In this document: piece by piece, positions 7,413 to 15,606 of the stretch
How positions within the stretch are numbered: position 1 is the first letter of the stretch
Layout of the letters: the number at the start of each line of letters is the position of its first letter
Source: Rikenellaceae bacterium
GTDB lineage: Bacteria; Bacteroidota; Bacteroidia; Bacteroidales; UBA932
Assembly (NCBI GenBank): GCA_900767405.1
Contig: CAAFZB010000020.1
Coordinates: 1 to 21,377 of the forward strand
Length of the DNA: 21,377 nt
Direction: 5' to 3'
Notes under the pieces: model-generated
The model's database searches: none
What the model saw: the letters and a program-made list of their open reading frames with translations, nothing else
Told to the model about the DNA's origin: nothing
Position numbers and translations under genes: made by a program

Positions 7413-8965
7413 TGAAGGAGTTTGAAATTGTCTGCCCCCTGAACAGGGAGCCCGGAATAAAAGAGATAGAGGCCAGGGCCGGAGGAAGGAAATGGGTGCT
7501 CAGGAAGCGCTCCATAGATTCCCGCAAGGAGCCTGTCTGGCGCTATATGTATGAGGCCTATGAGCCGGACGAGACCGTGCCCGAGTACAGGCTCGATGAC
7601 TATAAGGATGTCCATAATGCGCAGCCGGTGATTGTTGTCGGAGCCGGGCCCGCCGGAATGTTCGCCACGCTCAAGCTCCTTATGCTCGGGCTTAAGCCGA
7701 TAGTCCTGGAAAGGGGAAAGAACGTTCACGAGCGGAAAGCCGATATGGCCAGGCTTAGCAGGGAGGGCAAGGTCAATCCCGATTCCAACTATTGTTACGG
7801 AGAAGGCGGTGCCGGAGCTTTCTCGGACGGTAAGCTGTATACCAGGTCTTCCAAGCGTGGAGACAACAGGGAGGTCCTGCATCAGCTTGTAAAATTCGGC
7901 GCAAACCCTTCAATCCTGATAGATTCGCATCCGCATATAGGGTCTGACAAACTCCCAGTCATAGTGGAGAACATCAGGAACTGCGTGATTGAACACGGCG
8001 GGGAATATCACTTTGACTCCAAAGTCATTTCCATAGAAGGGGAAGAGTCTGGTTTATACTGCCTGAAAACGGCAGACAATAAAGAATATCGTGCCTCAAA
8101 GGTGATTTTGGCAACGGGCCATTCTGCCCGCGACATATATGAAATGCTCTCTGCAAAGGGCGGCCGGCTCGAGGCTAAGGGCTTTGCCCTGGGGGTGCGG
8201 GTCGAGCATCCGCAGGAGAAGATCAACTGGTGCCAGTACCACGGAAAATGGAAGAGCGGAATGCCTGCGGCCGAGTATTCTTTCGTGGAACAGCAGGATG
8301 GCAGGGGAGTGTTTTCTTTCTGTATGTGTCCCGGTGGAATCCTGGTTCCTTCCTCGACTCAGGACGGCACCGTGGTCCTGAACGGGATGTCTAACTCGGC
8401 GCGCAGCGGAAAATTTGCAAATGCCGGAGTCGTGGTTCAGATTGAACCGGAAGACGTGCCCGGCGACGACCCTATGCGCCTTATGGATTTTCAGCAGAAG
8501 GTCGAACGGGATATGTTTGAATACAGCGCCAGGGCCCAGACCGACAGGAATGCCGTCAAGAGCCCCGGGGCATCATTCCATCCGTTGATGGCGCCGGCCC
8601 AGAGGATGGAGGATTTCTGCCTTGGAAAAATAAGCAGGTCCATTCCCGAAACCTCATATTTCCCGGGCGCGGTTTCCGCTCCTTTGCACAGCCTTCTGCC
8701 TGCGGTTGTCGCCGACAGGCTGAGGAAGGTCTTCCCCCGAGTGAGAATGCGCAATTACTATACCAACGCCGCGCTTCTGCTTGCCGTTGAATCCAGGACT
8801 TCATCCCCGGTGAGAATACCCAGGGACGAGCATACTCTTGAGTATGTTTCTATGCCGGGAGTCTTTCCTTGCGGAGAAGGGGCAGGGTATTCCGGTGGAA
8901 TAGTCTCGTCTGCAATCGACGGTATCCGCTGTGCCGTTGCTGCGGCCAATGGGAAGATCGGCTGA
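7409..8965 (+). CDS. FAD-dependent dehydrogenase-like protein, COG2509 family
   Basis: A 518-aa flavoprotein. An N-terminal domain of about 70 residues precedes the dinucleotide-binding motif VVGAGPAGMFAT (Gly78, Gly80, Gly83), as is usual in COG2509. The family hallmark YGEGGAGAFSDGKLYTRS lies at about 130-147, and a second nucleotide-contact segment VILATGHSARD lies at about 231-241. The C-terminal PCGEGAGYSGGIVSSAIDG segment is the usual FAD-contacting end. Substrate is unknown for the family. The ATG at 7409 overlaps the mnmA stop by 4 bp; a second ATG follows directly at 7412 and could be the true start. It is the last gene of the lemA operon and is followed by the SRP RNA promoter. Confidence 0.9.
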   Translation: MMKEFEIVCPLNREPGIKEIEARAGGRKWVLRKRSIDSRKEPVWRYMYEAYEPDETVPEYRLDDYKDVHNAQPVIVVGAGPAGMFATLKLLMLGLKPIVLERGKNVHERKADMARLSREGKVNPDSNYCYGEGGAGAFSDGKLYTRSSKRGDNREVLHQLVKFGANPSILIDSHPHIGSDKLPVIVENIRNCVIEHGGEYHFDSKVISIEGEESGLYCLKTADNKEYRASKVILATGHSARDIYEMLSAKGGRLEAKGFALGVRVEHPQEKINWCQYHGKWKSGMPAAEYSFVEQQDGRGVFSFCMCPGGILVPSSTQDGTVVLNGMSNSARSGKFANAGVVVQIEPEDVPGDDPMRLMDFQQKVERDMFEYSARAQTDRNAVKSPGASFHPLMAPAQRMEDFCLGKISRSIPETSYFPGAVSAPLHSLLPAVVADRLRKVFPRVRMRNYYTNAALLLAVESRTSSPVRIPRDEHTLEYVSMPGVFPCGEGAGYSGGIVSSAIDGIRCAVAAANGKIG

Positions 8966-8971
8966 TTCCTG

Positions 8972-9002
8972 TTGGATTTTTAAACAAACTTTTATAATTT
9001 TG
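8972..9002 (+). promoter_or_regulatory. Promoter of the SRP RNA
   Basis: TTGG at 8972-8975, a 19-bp spacer and a perfect -7 box TAATTTTG at 8995-9002. The predicted start of transcription, about 5-8 bp downstream, coincides with the 5' strand of the SRP RNA closing stem at 9007. Confidence 0.8.
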
Positions 9003-9006
9003 CGAC

Positions 9007-9106
9007 GGGAAAGTCGTACACGACCAGCTCCCTCTGAATTCCCCCAGGTCTTGACCGAAGCAAGGGTAGGAGGTTGTAGCGGTGCGATGTGCTAAGCTTT
9101 CCCTTT
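9007..9106 (+). ncRNA. ffs: Signal recognition particle RNA (4.5S type)
   Basis: About 100 nt with the features of a small bacterial SRP RNA, the scaffold that binds Ffh and guides nascent membrane proteins to FtsY. The helix 8 signature is present: CAGGTC (9045-9050), a 6-nt tip, then GAAGCA (9057-9062), with the same spacing as in E. coli 4.5S RNA. The ends close with a perfect 7-bp stem, GGGAAAG (9007-9013) with CTTTCCC (9097-9103). A run of seven T follows (9104-9110), giving transcription termination. Inner arms pair in part, for example CTCC near 9029 with GGAG near 9069. The tip is UUGACC rather than the usual CGGAAG. A strong promoter lies directly upstream. Exact ends are estimates. 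Confidence 0.85.
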
Positions 9107-9132
9107 TTTTGTTTTATCGTAGATATCCCTTT

Positions 9133-10488
9133 ATGAAATCCGACATTGTAATAATAGGAGGCGGTGCATCCGGCCTTATGGCAGCCTGCAGCGCTGCCCG
9201 TTATCTCAGGGAACAGGGCAGCGACGCATCGGTTACCGTATTGGAGCGGATGCCAAGGCCGGCCCGCAAGATAATGATAACTGGCAAGGGCCGTTGCAAT
9301 TTCACCAACCTCAAGGATTGGAACGACTTCTGTCTGCACGTACGCAACGGCTCCCATTTCATAAAGAACGCCTTTTACAATCTCCCGTCCTCCAAGGTTG
9401 TCGATTTCTTCGAGGAGAACGGAATGAAAACCGTGATTGAGCGGGGTGACCGTGCCTTTCCGGCATCCTACCACGCTTCCGATGTGGTGGATACGCTGGT
9501 CACGGCCTGCAACGGTTACGGAGTGCGCATAGAATGTGAAGCCGAGGTTACGGGCCTGAAGGCCGATGGGAACGGCTTCTGCACCAGCCTTGCCGACGGC
9601 CGCACCTACCTGTCCAAGTCCCTCATCGTGGCTACAGGCGGCCTGAGCTACCCTTCTACAGGGAGCACCGGCGACGGCTTGGGCTGGGCCCGGCAGTGCG
9701 GGCACAGGACAACGCCAACCTTCCCCTCCCTTACCGCACTTGTGCCAAAAGGCTACAAGGAAGGCAGCGGCCATATCGACCGTTCCACCCCTCTTACCGA
9801 ACTTGGGGAGAAACTGTGCGGAATTCAGCTCAAGAACATAGGCCTGTCCCTGTTGGTCGAAGGAAATGCAGTCCAAAGCGAATTCGGGGACGTTGATTTT
9901 ACAGACGGAGGAATAGAAGGCCCTCTCGGCTTCCAGCTAAGCCGAATGGCCGTAAAGACGCTCACCAACGGTTCCCGGGTCGCTCTTGTAATGGATATGA
10001 AGCCGGGCGTCGAACTGACTGAACTAACGGTCAGGATTAAGGAACTGTGGTCTTCCATAGACCACGATCCTCGCAGCAAGGGTGTGAGGGAAAAGGAGAA
10101 ATGCCGGATTCTGCTTGGAAAGCTGATGCCCTGGGACCTGATTCCCGCTTTCACTGCAATGCATCCCGAAATCATTACTCTGGAACGCAAGGGCCGTTCA
10201 GATTCCAAAGTGTGGATAAACCTGGTGAGCATTGCCAAGGCAATCAAGGAATGGAGATTCGATATCGCCGGCTACGTGGGCTATGAAAGAGCTGTCGTCA
10301 CTGCAGGAGGCGTGTGTCTAGATGAACTTGTTCCAAAGACAATGTCATCCCGTCTTGTGGAGGGTCTGTATTTCTGTGGGGAGGTCCTGGACGTGGACTG
10401 CGATACGGGAGGCTATAATCTTCAGGCCGCTTTCTGTACAGGAGCCCTGGCCGGACAAAGCGCCGCAAAGGCATATTTGAAAGAATAG
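9133..10488 (+). CDS. BaiN/HI0933-like (YhiN) NAD(P)/FAD-dependent oxidoreductase
   Basis: A 451-aa flavoprotein of the HI0933/YhiN/BaiN family. It has the FAD-binding motif IIGGGASGLMAA (Gly9, Gly11, Gly14), the family-specific MITGKGRCNFTN at about 52-63, LIVATGGLSYPSTGSTGDG at about 165-183, and a C-terminal block with AGGVCLDEL and FCGEVLDVDCDTGGYNLQ. BaiN of Clostridium scindens acts in bile acid dehydroxylation, but most family members have no known substrate, so I do not assign one. I chose the ATG at 9133. An in-frame ATG at 9082 lies inside the SRP RNA and would add 17 residues unrelated to the family. No separate promoter is obvious, so it may depend on read-through of the SRP RNA terminator or a weak local start. 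Confidence 0.9.
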   Translation: MKSDIVIIGGGASGLMAACSAARYLREQGSDASVTVLERMPRPARKIMITGKGRCNFTNLKDWNDFCLHVRNGSHFIKNAFYNLPSSKVVDFFEENGMKTVIERGDRAFPASYHASDVVDTLVTACNGYGVRIECEAEVTGLKADGNGFCTSLADGRTYLSKSLIVATGGLSYPSTGSTGDGLGWARQCGHRTTPTFPSLTALVPKGYKEGSGHIDRSTPLTELGEKLCGIQLKNIGLSLLVEGNAVQSEFGDVDFTDGGIEGPLGFQLSRMAVKTLTNGSRVALVMDMKPGVELTELTVRIKELWSSIDHDPRSKGVREKEKCRILLGKLMPWDLIPAFTAMHPEIITLERKGRSDSKVWINLVSIAKAIKEWRFDIAGYVGYERAVVTAGGVCLDELVPKTMSSRLVEGLYFCGEVLDVDCDTGGYNLQAAFCTGALAGQSAAKAYLKE

Positions 10489-10510
10489 CCTTATTATTGG
10501 AAATTTTTAT

Positions 10511-10518
10511 TAAATTTG
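10511..10518 (+). promoter_or_regulatory. -7 box of the tRNA-Thr promoter
   Basis: TAAATTTG is a perfect -7 box 10 bp before the tRNA 5' end. No good -33 element lies at the standard distance; a TTGG at 10497-10500 is only 10 bp upstream. Confidence 0.55.
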
Positions 10519-10528
10519 CGTTCCAATT

Positions 10529-10601
10529 GCCACTTTAGCTCAGTCGGTAGAGCAGCGCATTCGTAACGCGCAGGTCGCGAGTTCGAGCCTCGTGAGTGGC
10601 T
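10529..10601 (+). tRNA. tRNA-Thr (anticodon CGU)
   Basis: A 73-nt tRNA with all arms. The acceptor GCCACTT (10529-10535) pairs with GAGTGGC (10594-10600), with one G-U. The D arm is GCTC/GAGC, and the anticodon loop TTCGTAA has CGT at 10562-10564. A 5-nt variable region and a T arm GCGAG/CTCGT with loop TTCGAGC follow. The discriminator is T10601 and CCA is not encoded. The anticodon stem has an A-C mismatch next to the loop (positions 31 and 39). It is convergent with the minus-strand gene ending at 10621. Confidence 0.95.
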
Positions 10602-10620
10602 CTAAAGGAAAGATTCAAGG

Positions 10621-11178
10621 TTAGAAAACGACCTTGAAATCGAAAAGGGGAGAGCCTTCATAGCTCCCTTCCACAAAAACAGGAGGCTGCTGCCGGTTGG
10701 ACAGCAGTCTTTTTTTGTCCAGTTCCACTGCCAGGAAATCCCCGGTCCTTATGTAGCAGTAGCGGGTTGCCAATTCTATTGCCTTTTCTATTTCAGCGGC
10801 TTCCGGTGCCCGATAGCAGCTTGCATCCGACCCTTTCGAGATGCGCAGTTCTCCCGCGCCGAGGCTCATCTTGTCCAGACAGGGAAGTGAGAGAAACGAA
10901 GTGTGGTCCAGGCAGCAGGCGGTTGCAAAGCCTTCCGCACCGCTGTTCATAAGCTCTACAGGGTACAGCAGCATACCGTATCCTACCGCATCGTAATAGC
11001 GGGACGCGAATTTTTCGCCGACGCTGCGCCCGGCTTTGCATATCCTTACGAATGCGACGGGGGCCGCTTCCACACTGTCCACGAATTCGGGCAGATAAAC
11101 AGAGTCATCGCCCCTCTTCCAGGTGGTTTCGGGGCGAAAGACTATGTTTCCGTTATATGTCCTGACTATTATGTTCAA
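10621..11178 (-). CDS. Unrecognised protein, possible FAH-like fold
   Basis: A 185-aa soluble protein I do not firmly recognise. No signal peptide or membrane helix is seen. A C-terminal stretch, ELATRYCYIRTGDFLAVEL-like (about residues 134-152), and the central YYDAVGYGMLLYPVEL (about 61-76) weakly resemble parts of fumarylacetoacetate hydrolase-fold proteins. The metal ligands of that family are not evident, and it is shorter than usual. The start overlaps the exonuclease stop by 4 bp, so it is the third gene of the dnaN operon and likely co-translated. Its stop lies 19 bp from the convergent tRNA-Thr. Confidence 0.7.
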   Translation of the reverse strand: MNIIVRTYNGNIVFRPETTWKRGDDSVYLPEFVDSVEAAPVAFVRICKAGRSVGEKFASRYYDAVGYGMLLYPVELMNSGAEGFATACCLDHTSFLSLPCLDKMSLGAGELRISKGSDASCYRAPEAAEIEKAIELATRYCYIRTGDFLAVELDKKRLLSNRQQPPVFVEGSYEGSPLFDFKVVF

Positions 11179-12056
11179 AACAGCTTTCCTTCGTTGAATT
11201 TGGCTGCAAGGTCTTCCAACTGCCTTTCTGTGGCAGGCCTGGGAGGTTCGTTCCTGAATTCAGATGCAAGCCGGGCAAACTGGGCTTTGGTGTCAAGGGT
11301 GAATTCTCCGTTCTGAATCCAGGCAAAGTAGGAAGGCTCGGTTCTGTAAACCTCGCGTGCCGTTTTGTCCTTGTGCTTGCCGAAATTGATGACGGCGTCT
11401 CCGTTCTCGTTGTATATCAAGCGCCCGGCATAATCTACATAGCGTGAGCGTCCGCCAACCCTGGACAGAAAATCAACGTCGTTCTTAAGCTCTGCCGGAT
11501 AATGGTCGAGCTGGCTTTTGAGCACTTCATAGGTGGCTATGGTGTCGGCCTCGGCCGTATGGGCATTCTCGAAGTCCTTGCCTCCGCAGTAAAAACGGTA
11601 TGCCGCACGCAGGTTTCTGGGCTCCATAAGATGGTATATGGTCTGTACGTCAACCATCTTTTTTTCGTGGAGGTTCACGTTGACTTTCTTCCCGGCGAAC
11701 CTGGCTGCCCGCTCAATTTCCTCGGCCAGCATAGGAAGGTCGAATTTGCCCGAGTTGAACCCGGCCAGGTCGGAATCCTCCAGCCATTGGGCTACTTCTT
11801 CCACTATGTCGGAGAAGCGGGGGCATCCAACGAGGTCTTCGTCCTTTACCCCGTTCACTTCCGATGCCTTGGGGTCTATGTGTCTCTGTCTCCCGGTGTA
11901 ATAATCCCAGGGAAGCACCTTCCAGGTCTTGATGCGCTGCTCACCACCCGGAAATACCTTGACAAAACTCAGCTCGATAATGCAGTCTGACGTAATGTTA
12001 AGGCCTGTGCTCTCTATATCGAAAAAGAGCAGAGGCCTTTTAAGCTCTAGTTCCAT
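11175..12056 (-). CDS. DEDDh 3'-5' exonuclease (DnaQ-like)
   Basis: A 293-aa DnaQ-superfamily exonuclease. The catalytic residues are visible: Asp13 and Glu15 in FFDIESTGL, Asp106 in FNSGKFDLPML, and His166 and Asp171 in AHTAEAD. After the nuclease domain (about 8-185) comes a smaller domain at about 217-265, with INFGKHKDKTAREV and PSYFAWIQNGEF. This resembles the C-terminal module seen in exonuclease X-like and DUF3820 proteins. It is probably a proofreading or repair exonuclease; the position 9 bp after dnaN supports a role near the replisome. It is not a classical Pol III epsilon subunit by architecture. Confidence 0.9.
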   Translation of the reverse strand: MELELKRPLLFFDIESTGLNITSDCIIELSFVKVFPGGEQRIKTWKVLPWDYYTGRQRHIDPKASEVNGVKDEDLVGCPRFSDIVEEVAQWLEDSDLAGFNSGKFDLPMLAEEIERAARFAGKKVNVNLHEKKMVDVQTIYHLMEPRNLRAAYRFYCGGKDFENAHTAEADTIATYEVLKSQLDHYPAELKNDVDFLSRVGGRSRYVDYAGRLIYNENGDAVINFGKHKDKTAREVYRTEPSYFAWIQNGEFTLDTKAQFARLASEFRNEPPRPATERQLEDLAAKFNEGKLF

Positions 12057-12065
12057 AAAGAATAT

Positions 12066-13187
12066 TTATGATACCATAATAGGCATTAGGATGCCGCAGA
12101 TCTTCTCGCTCTCGGCTTCTTCCTCTGAAGGAACAATAAGAGCGGCCCTGCGCGCATCGGCGAATTTTATCACGAGAGTCTCGCAACTCATATTCGAGAG
12201 AATCTCGATAAGGAAGGAGGACTTGAATCCTATTGTAAGATCTTCTCCACGATAGTCGCAGATCACCTTTTCGTATGCTGCAATGGCGAAGCCCAGATCC
12301 TGTGCCGTGATTTCCAGCTGTCCGTTCTTGAGATCGAACTTGATATGGTTGGAAGCTTTGTTCGCACACACTGCAATACGCTTTACAGTATTGAGCAGCA
12401 TAGCCCTGTCGATCTTGAGTATGTTGGAGTTGTTCTGGGGAATGACTTCGCGATATCTGGGATATTTGCCGACTACCAGACGGCAGACCATCATTGTCTG
12501 GGAGAACTTGAATACCACGGTGCTCTCGTCAAAGGCAACCTCGATGTCCTCCTCGACCTTGTCTATTATGGACTTGAGGACGGCAGCGGCCTTCTTGTGA
12601 AGAATGAACGATGCCTTGAGCTCTGCCTTGGGCTCGGTCGTGGTGTAGCAGATGAGCTTGTGGGAGTCGGAAGCCACCAGAGTGGTGCTGGCCGTGTCGA
12701 TGTCAAAGAAGATACCGTTCATTGCGGGTCTCATCTCGTCATCGGCAGTTGCATAGATTGTTCCGCTGATACCCTCGAGCAGGGCTTTTGCGGGGAAAGT
12801 TATTGTCTGGGCGCTTTCGCCGGCTCCCTTTATCTCGGGGAAATCGGTTGCGGGGAAGTACGGCAGGGATGAATTACCGTTGCTCCAGATGCACTCGAAA
12901 GAGCTGTCAGACGATGTCTTGATGGTGATAGGCTGGTCGGGAAGAGCTTTAAGCAGGTCGAGTATATGCTTTGCCGGTACTGCGATACTTCCTTCGCTGC
13001 CGGTACTCTCAACCTTTACGGATGTCCTGAGGGTCGTCTCCTGGTCCGAAGCTGTTATTTCCAGTTTGTCTGCCTTGAGCACGAACAGGAAATTTTCCAG
13101 GATGGGAAGGGCTGACTTGGTGGGAATGGCCTTTGAAACGTCTATCAGTCCTTTAAGCAGTTCTGCACTTGAAACATTGAATTCCAT
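12066..13187 (-). CDS. dnaN: DNA polymerase III beta subunit (sliding clamp)
   Basis: A 373-aa sliding clamp, the full length for the family. The start MEFNVSSAELLKGL, the AVPAKHILDLLKALPD segment, PAMNGIFFDI, the SDSHKL block and the C-terminal ICGILMPIMVS are typical of DnaN, whose three repeats form a ring dimer around DNA. It leads a three-gene minus-strand operon with the exonuclease and the unrecognised gene. dnaA is not adjacent, so this is not the classical dnaA-dnaN origin arrangement. Confidence 0.96.
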   Translation of the reverse strand: MEFNVSSAELLKGLIDVSKAIPTKSALPILENFLFVLKADKLEITASDQETTLRTSVKVESTGSEGSIAVPAKHILDLLKALPDQPITIKTSSDSSFECIWSNGNSSLPYFPATDFPEIKGAGESAQTITFPAKALLEGISGTIYATADDEMRPAMNGIFFDIDTASTTLVASDSHKLICYTTTEPKAELKASFILHKKAAAVLKSIIDKVEEDIEVAFDESTVVFKFSQTMMVCRLVVGKYPRYREVIPQNNSNILKIDRAMLLNTVKRIAVCANKASNHIKFDLKNGQLEITAQDLGFAIAAYEKVICDYRGEDLTIGFKSSFLIEILSNMSCETLVIKFADARRAALIVPSEEEAESEKICGILMPIMVS

Positions 13188-13214
13188 AATTCTCTTCTCT
13201 TTTTAGTAAGTATG

Positions 13215-13222
13215 CAAAAATA
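13215..13222 (-). promoter_or_regulatory. -7 box of the dnaN operon promoter
   Basis: On the minus strand this reads TATTTTTG, a perfect TAnnTTTG match, 27 bp before the dnaN ATG. No clear -33 element is present, so the assignment is moderate. I see no comparably good promoter for the divergent htrA gene in the same 115-bp region. Confidence 0.5.
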
Positions 13223-13302
13223 AGAAATTATTTCAGAACTTTGGCATAAGTTTTGACTTTTTGCATACCGCTTTACAACTGTCAAATTTTAAGAATTTTA
13301 AT

Positions 13303-14736
13303 ATGAAAAAGTCGATTTTTACTGTCATTTTGTCTGTACTCCTGAGCGGAGTCACAGCCTGGGGAATTCTTAATGCCGCAAATCCTCCGGCAACCCGGCA
13401 CAGCGACGAAGGCGGTTCCACCCGCGCAGTCAATCTCAATATGTCGGACTATCCCGATTTCACTTTTGCTGCCGAAAACTGCGTCGATGCAGTCGTATAT
13501 ATAAAGGTAACAGTCCAGTCACGCCAGCAGGCCATACCAAACGATCCGTTCTTCCGCTTTTTCTTTGGAGACGGGATGCCTCAGCAGCGGGAGCAGCAGG
13601 GCAGCGGTTCGGGCGTCATTATCCGCCCGGACGGTTATATTGTTACCAATAACCACGTGGTTGCGCAGGCTTCGAAGGTCGAGGTAACTCTCAACAACAA
13701 CAAGACATACGAGGCAAAGGTGATAGGAACAGACCCCGCAACCGACGTGGCGCTCATCAAGATTGAGGCCGACGGTCTGCCAACCCTTGAATTCGCTGAC
13801 TCCGACAATCTCCGCCTGGGCGAGTGGGTGCTGGCTATAGGAAGTCCTCTGGGAGCTGAACTTCGTTCCACCATCACCGCAGGTATCGTAAGCGCAAAGG
13901 GACGTTCGATGCCGAATTACAACGGAGAGTTCAGGATTGAATCGTTTATCCAGACCGACGCTGCAGTAAATCCCGGAAACTCGGGAGGCGCACTTGTTAC
14001 AAAGGAAGGCCTTCTGGTCGGAATCAATACCGCGATAGTATCTACGACCGGTTCATATTCAGGATACTCGTTTGCAGTTCCTTCGAACATAGTCAAGAAG
14101 ATTGTTTCTGACCTGATTGACTTCGGATCAGTAAAGAGAGCAAAGCTTGGCATATCTATGACAGCCGTTACCGACAAACTTGCAAAAGAGTTGAAACTTT
14201 CTTCATTGGACGGCGTATATATAGCAGAAGTTATGAAGGGAGGAGCAGCCGACAAGGCCGGCGTTCAGAAGGGAGATGTTCTTGTTGCAATAGACGGTAT
14301 CGCCGTCAAGGGCGCATCTTCCGTTCAGGAGAAAGTGAACGGGTTCCATCCTGGCGACAAAGCCAGACTTACCGTTCTCAGGGACGGACAGAGCAGGGAA
14401 CTTGAAGTAGTGTTCACTTCTGACGAAGACGTTGCGACAGGCGTTGTCGATGCAGACGGTACAACGGCGTTCTACGGAGCTCGTTTGAGAGACCTCACCA
14501 AAGAGGAACTCGCCGCCGCAGGGCTCAAGCACGGTGTCCTTATTGTATCTGCGGGCAACGGTGCAATGGCAAAGGCGGGAGCTGCCGACGATTTCATTAT
14601 CCGTTTCGTGAACGACAGGGAAGTGAAATCCGTTAAGGACGTAGTTGAAATTGCTTCAAAGAGCAGCAGGGCTGTCTACATTGAAGGCATCGACCGCGAA
14701 GGTAAAGTTTCTTTCTTCGGCTTCAGGAAAGAATAA
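13303..14736 (+). CDS. degP: HtrA/DegP-family periplasmic serine protease
   Basis: A 477-aa Do-like protease and chaperone acting in the envelope. An N-terminal signal or anchor spans about 1-25. The trypsin-like domain has the triad His118 (TNNHVV), Asp148 (TDVAL) and Ser227 (GNSGG). The first PDZ domain lies at about 278-370, with EVMKGGAADKAGVQKGDVL. A second, degenerate PDZ region runs to the end. I chose the ATG at 13303, which begins the signal peptide (MKKSIFTVIL); an in-frame ATG at 13261 would add 14 residues. It ends 9 bp before rpoD, and htrA next to rpoD is a familiar Bacteroidota arrangement. Confidence 0.94.
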   Translation: MKKSIFTVILSVLLSGVTAWGILNAANPPATRHSDEGGSTRAVNLNMSDYPDFTFAAENCVDAVVYIKVTVQSRQQAIPNDPFFRFFFGDGMPQQREQQGSGSGVIIRPDGYIVTNNHVVAQASKVEVTLNNNKTYEAKVIGTDPATDVALIKIEADGLPTLEFADSDNLRLGEWVLAIGSPLGAELRSTITAGIVSAKGRSMPNYNGEFRIESFIQTDAAVNPGNSGGALVTKEGLLVGINTAIVSTTGSYSGYSFAVPSNIVKKIVSDLIDFGSVKRAKLGISMTAVTDKLAKELKLSSLDGVYIAEVMKGGAADKAGVQKGDVLVAIDGIAVKGASSVQEKVNGFHPGDKARLTVLRDGQSRELEVVFTSDEDVATGVVDADGTTAFYGARLRDLTKEELAAAGLKHGVLIVSAGNGAMAKAGAADDFIIRFVNDREVKSVKDVVEIASKSSRAVYIEGIDREGKVSFFGFRKE

Positions 14737-14745
14737 CTTTACACA

Positions 14746-15606
14746 ATGCGTCAACTTAAGATTACAAAATCCATTACCAACCGTGAGAGCGCTTCTCTGG
14801 ACAAGTATCTCCAGGAGATAGGACGCGAAGAGTTGGTATCACCCGAAGAAGAAGTCGAACTCGCCCAGCGGATACGCAAGGGCGACCAGGAAGCGCTGGA
14901 GAAGCTCACCCGAGCCAACCTGCGCTTCGTGGTATCTGTAGCAAAGCAATACCAGAACCAGGGCCTCAGCCTCCCGGACCTTATCAATGAAGGAAACCTC
15001 GGACTTATTAAGGCTGCTGAGAAGTTTGATGAAACCCGCGGTTTCAAGTTTATCTCCTATGCCGTATGGTGGATCAGGCAGAGTATCCTTCAGGCCCTGG
15101 CCGAACAGAGCCGTATAGTCAGGCTGCCTTTGAACCAGGTGGGTTCTCTCAACAAGATTAACAAGGCTCTCGGCCGTTTCGAGCAGGAGAACGAGCGTAT
15201 GCCGTCTACCGACGAGCTTGCCGAGATGATAGAAATCCCCAAGGACAAGATTGCCGACACCCTTCGTGTCTCGGGCCGTCACGTGAGTGTGGACGCTCCG
15301 TTTGTAGAGGGCGAAGACAACTCCCTTCTCGACGTGCTTCCCAACGATGACAGTCCTATGGCAGACCGCGGACTCGTTAGCGAGAGCCTGAGTACCGAAA
15401 TCGAACGCTCCCTGCAGGTACTTACCTCACGTGAGCGCGAAATCATAAAGTCTTTCTTTGGAATCGGATGTCAGGAAATGACTCTGGAAGAGATAGGCGA
15501 GAGACTCGACCTTACCAGAGAGCGTGTGCGTCAGATCAAGGAGAAGGCAATACGCAAACTCAAGAAACCCGCAGCAAGCAAACTTCTAAAAACATATCTG
15601 GGATGA
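14746..15606 (+). CDS. rpoD: Primary RNA polymerase sigma factor (sigma-70)
   Basis: A 286-aa primary sigma factor of the short Bacteroidota form, without region 1.1. Region 1.2 begins at about residue 17. Region 2 has [17 protein letters not shown], the [18 protein letters not shown] core-binding part and the [10 protein letters not shown] melting/-10 recognition part. Region 3 follows, and region 4.2 has [20 protein letters not shown] near the C-terminus. It recognises the TTTG / TAnnTTTG promoters that occur repeatedly in this window. It starts 9 bp after htrA and overlaps argS by 4 bp. Confidence 0.96.
   Translation: MRQLKITKSITNRESASLDKYLQEIGREELVSPEEEVELAQRIRKGDQEALEKLTRANLRFVVSVAKQYQNQGLSLPDLINEGNLGLIKAAEKFDETRGFKFISYAVWWIRQSILQALAEQSRIVRLPLNQVGSLNKINKALGRFEQENERMPSTDELAEMIEIPKDKIADTLRVSGRHVSVDAPFVEGEDNSLLDVLPNDDSPMADRGLVSESLSTEIERSLQVLTSREREIIKSFFGIGCQEMTLEEIGERLDLTRERVRQIKEKAIRKLKKPAASKLLKTYLG

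Noticed and set aside
8992..9876. 294-codon open frame antisense to the BaiN-like gene and SRP RNA
   Set aside because: Its composition mirrors the real gene on the plus strand, it crosses the SRP RNA and has no family signatures.
12066..13187. Replication origin near dnaN
   Set aside because: dnaA is not adjacent and I see no cluster of DnaA boxes in the 115-bp region upstream of dnaN.
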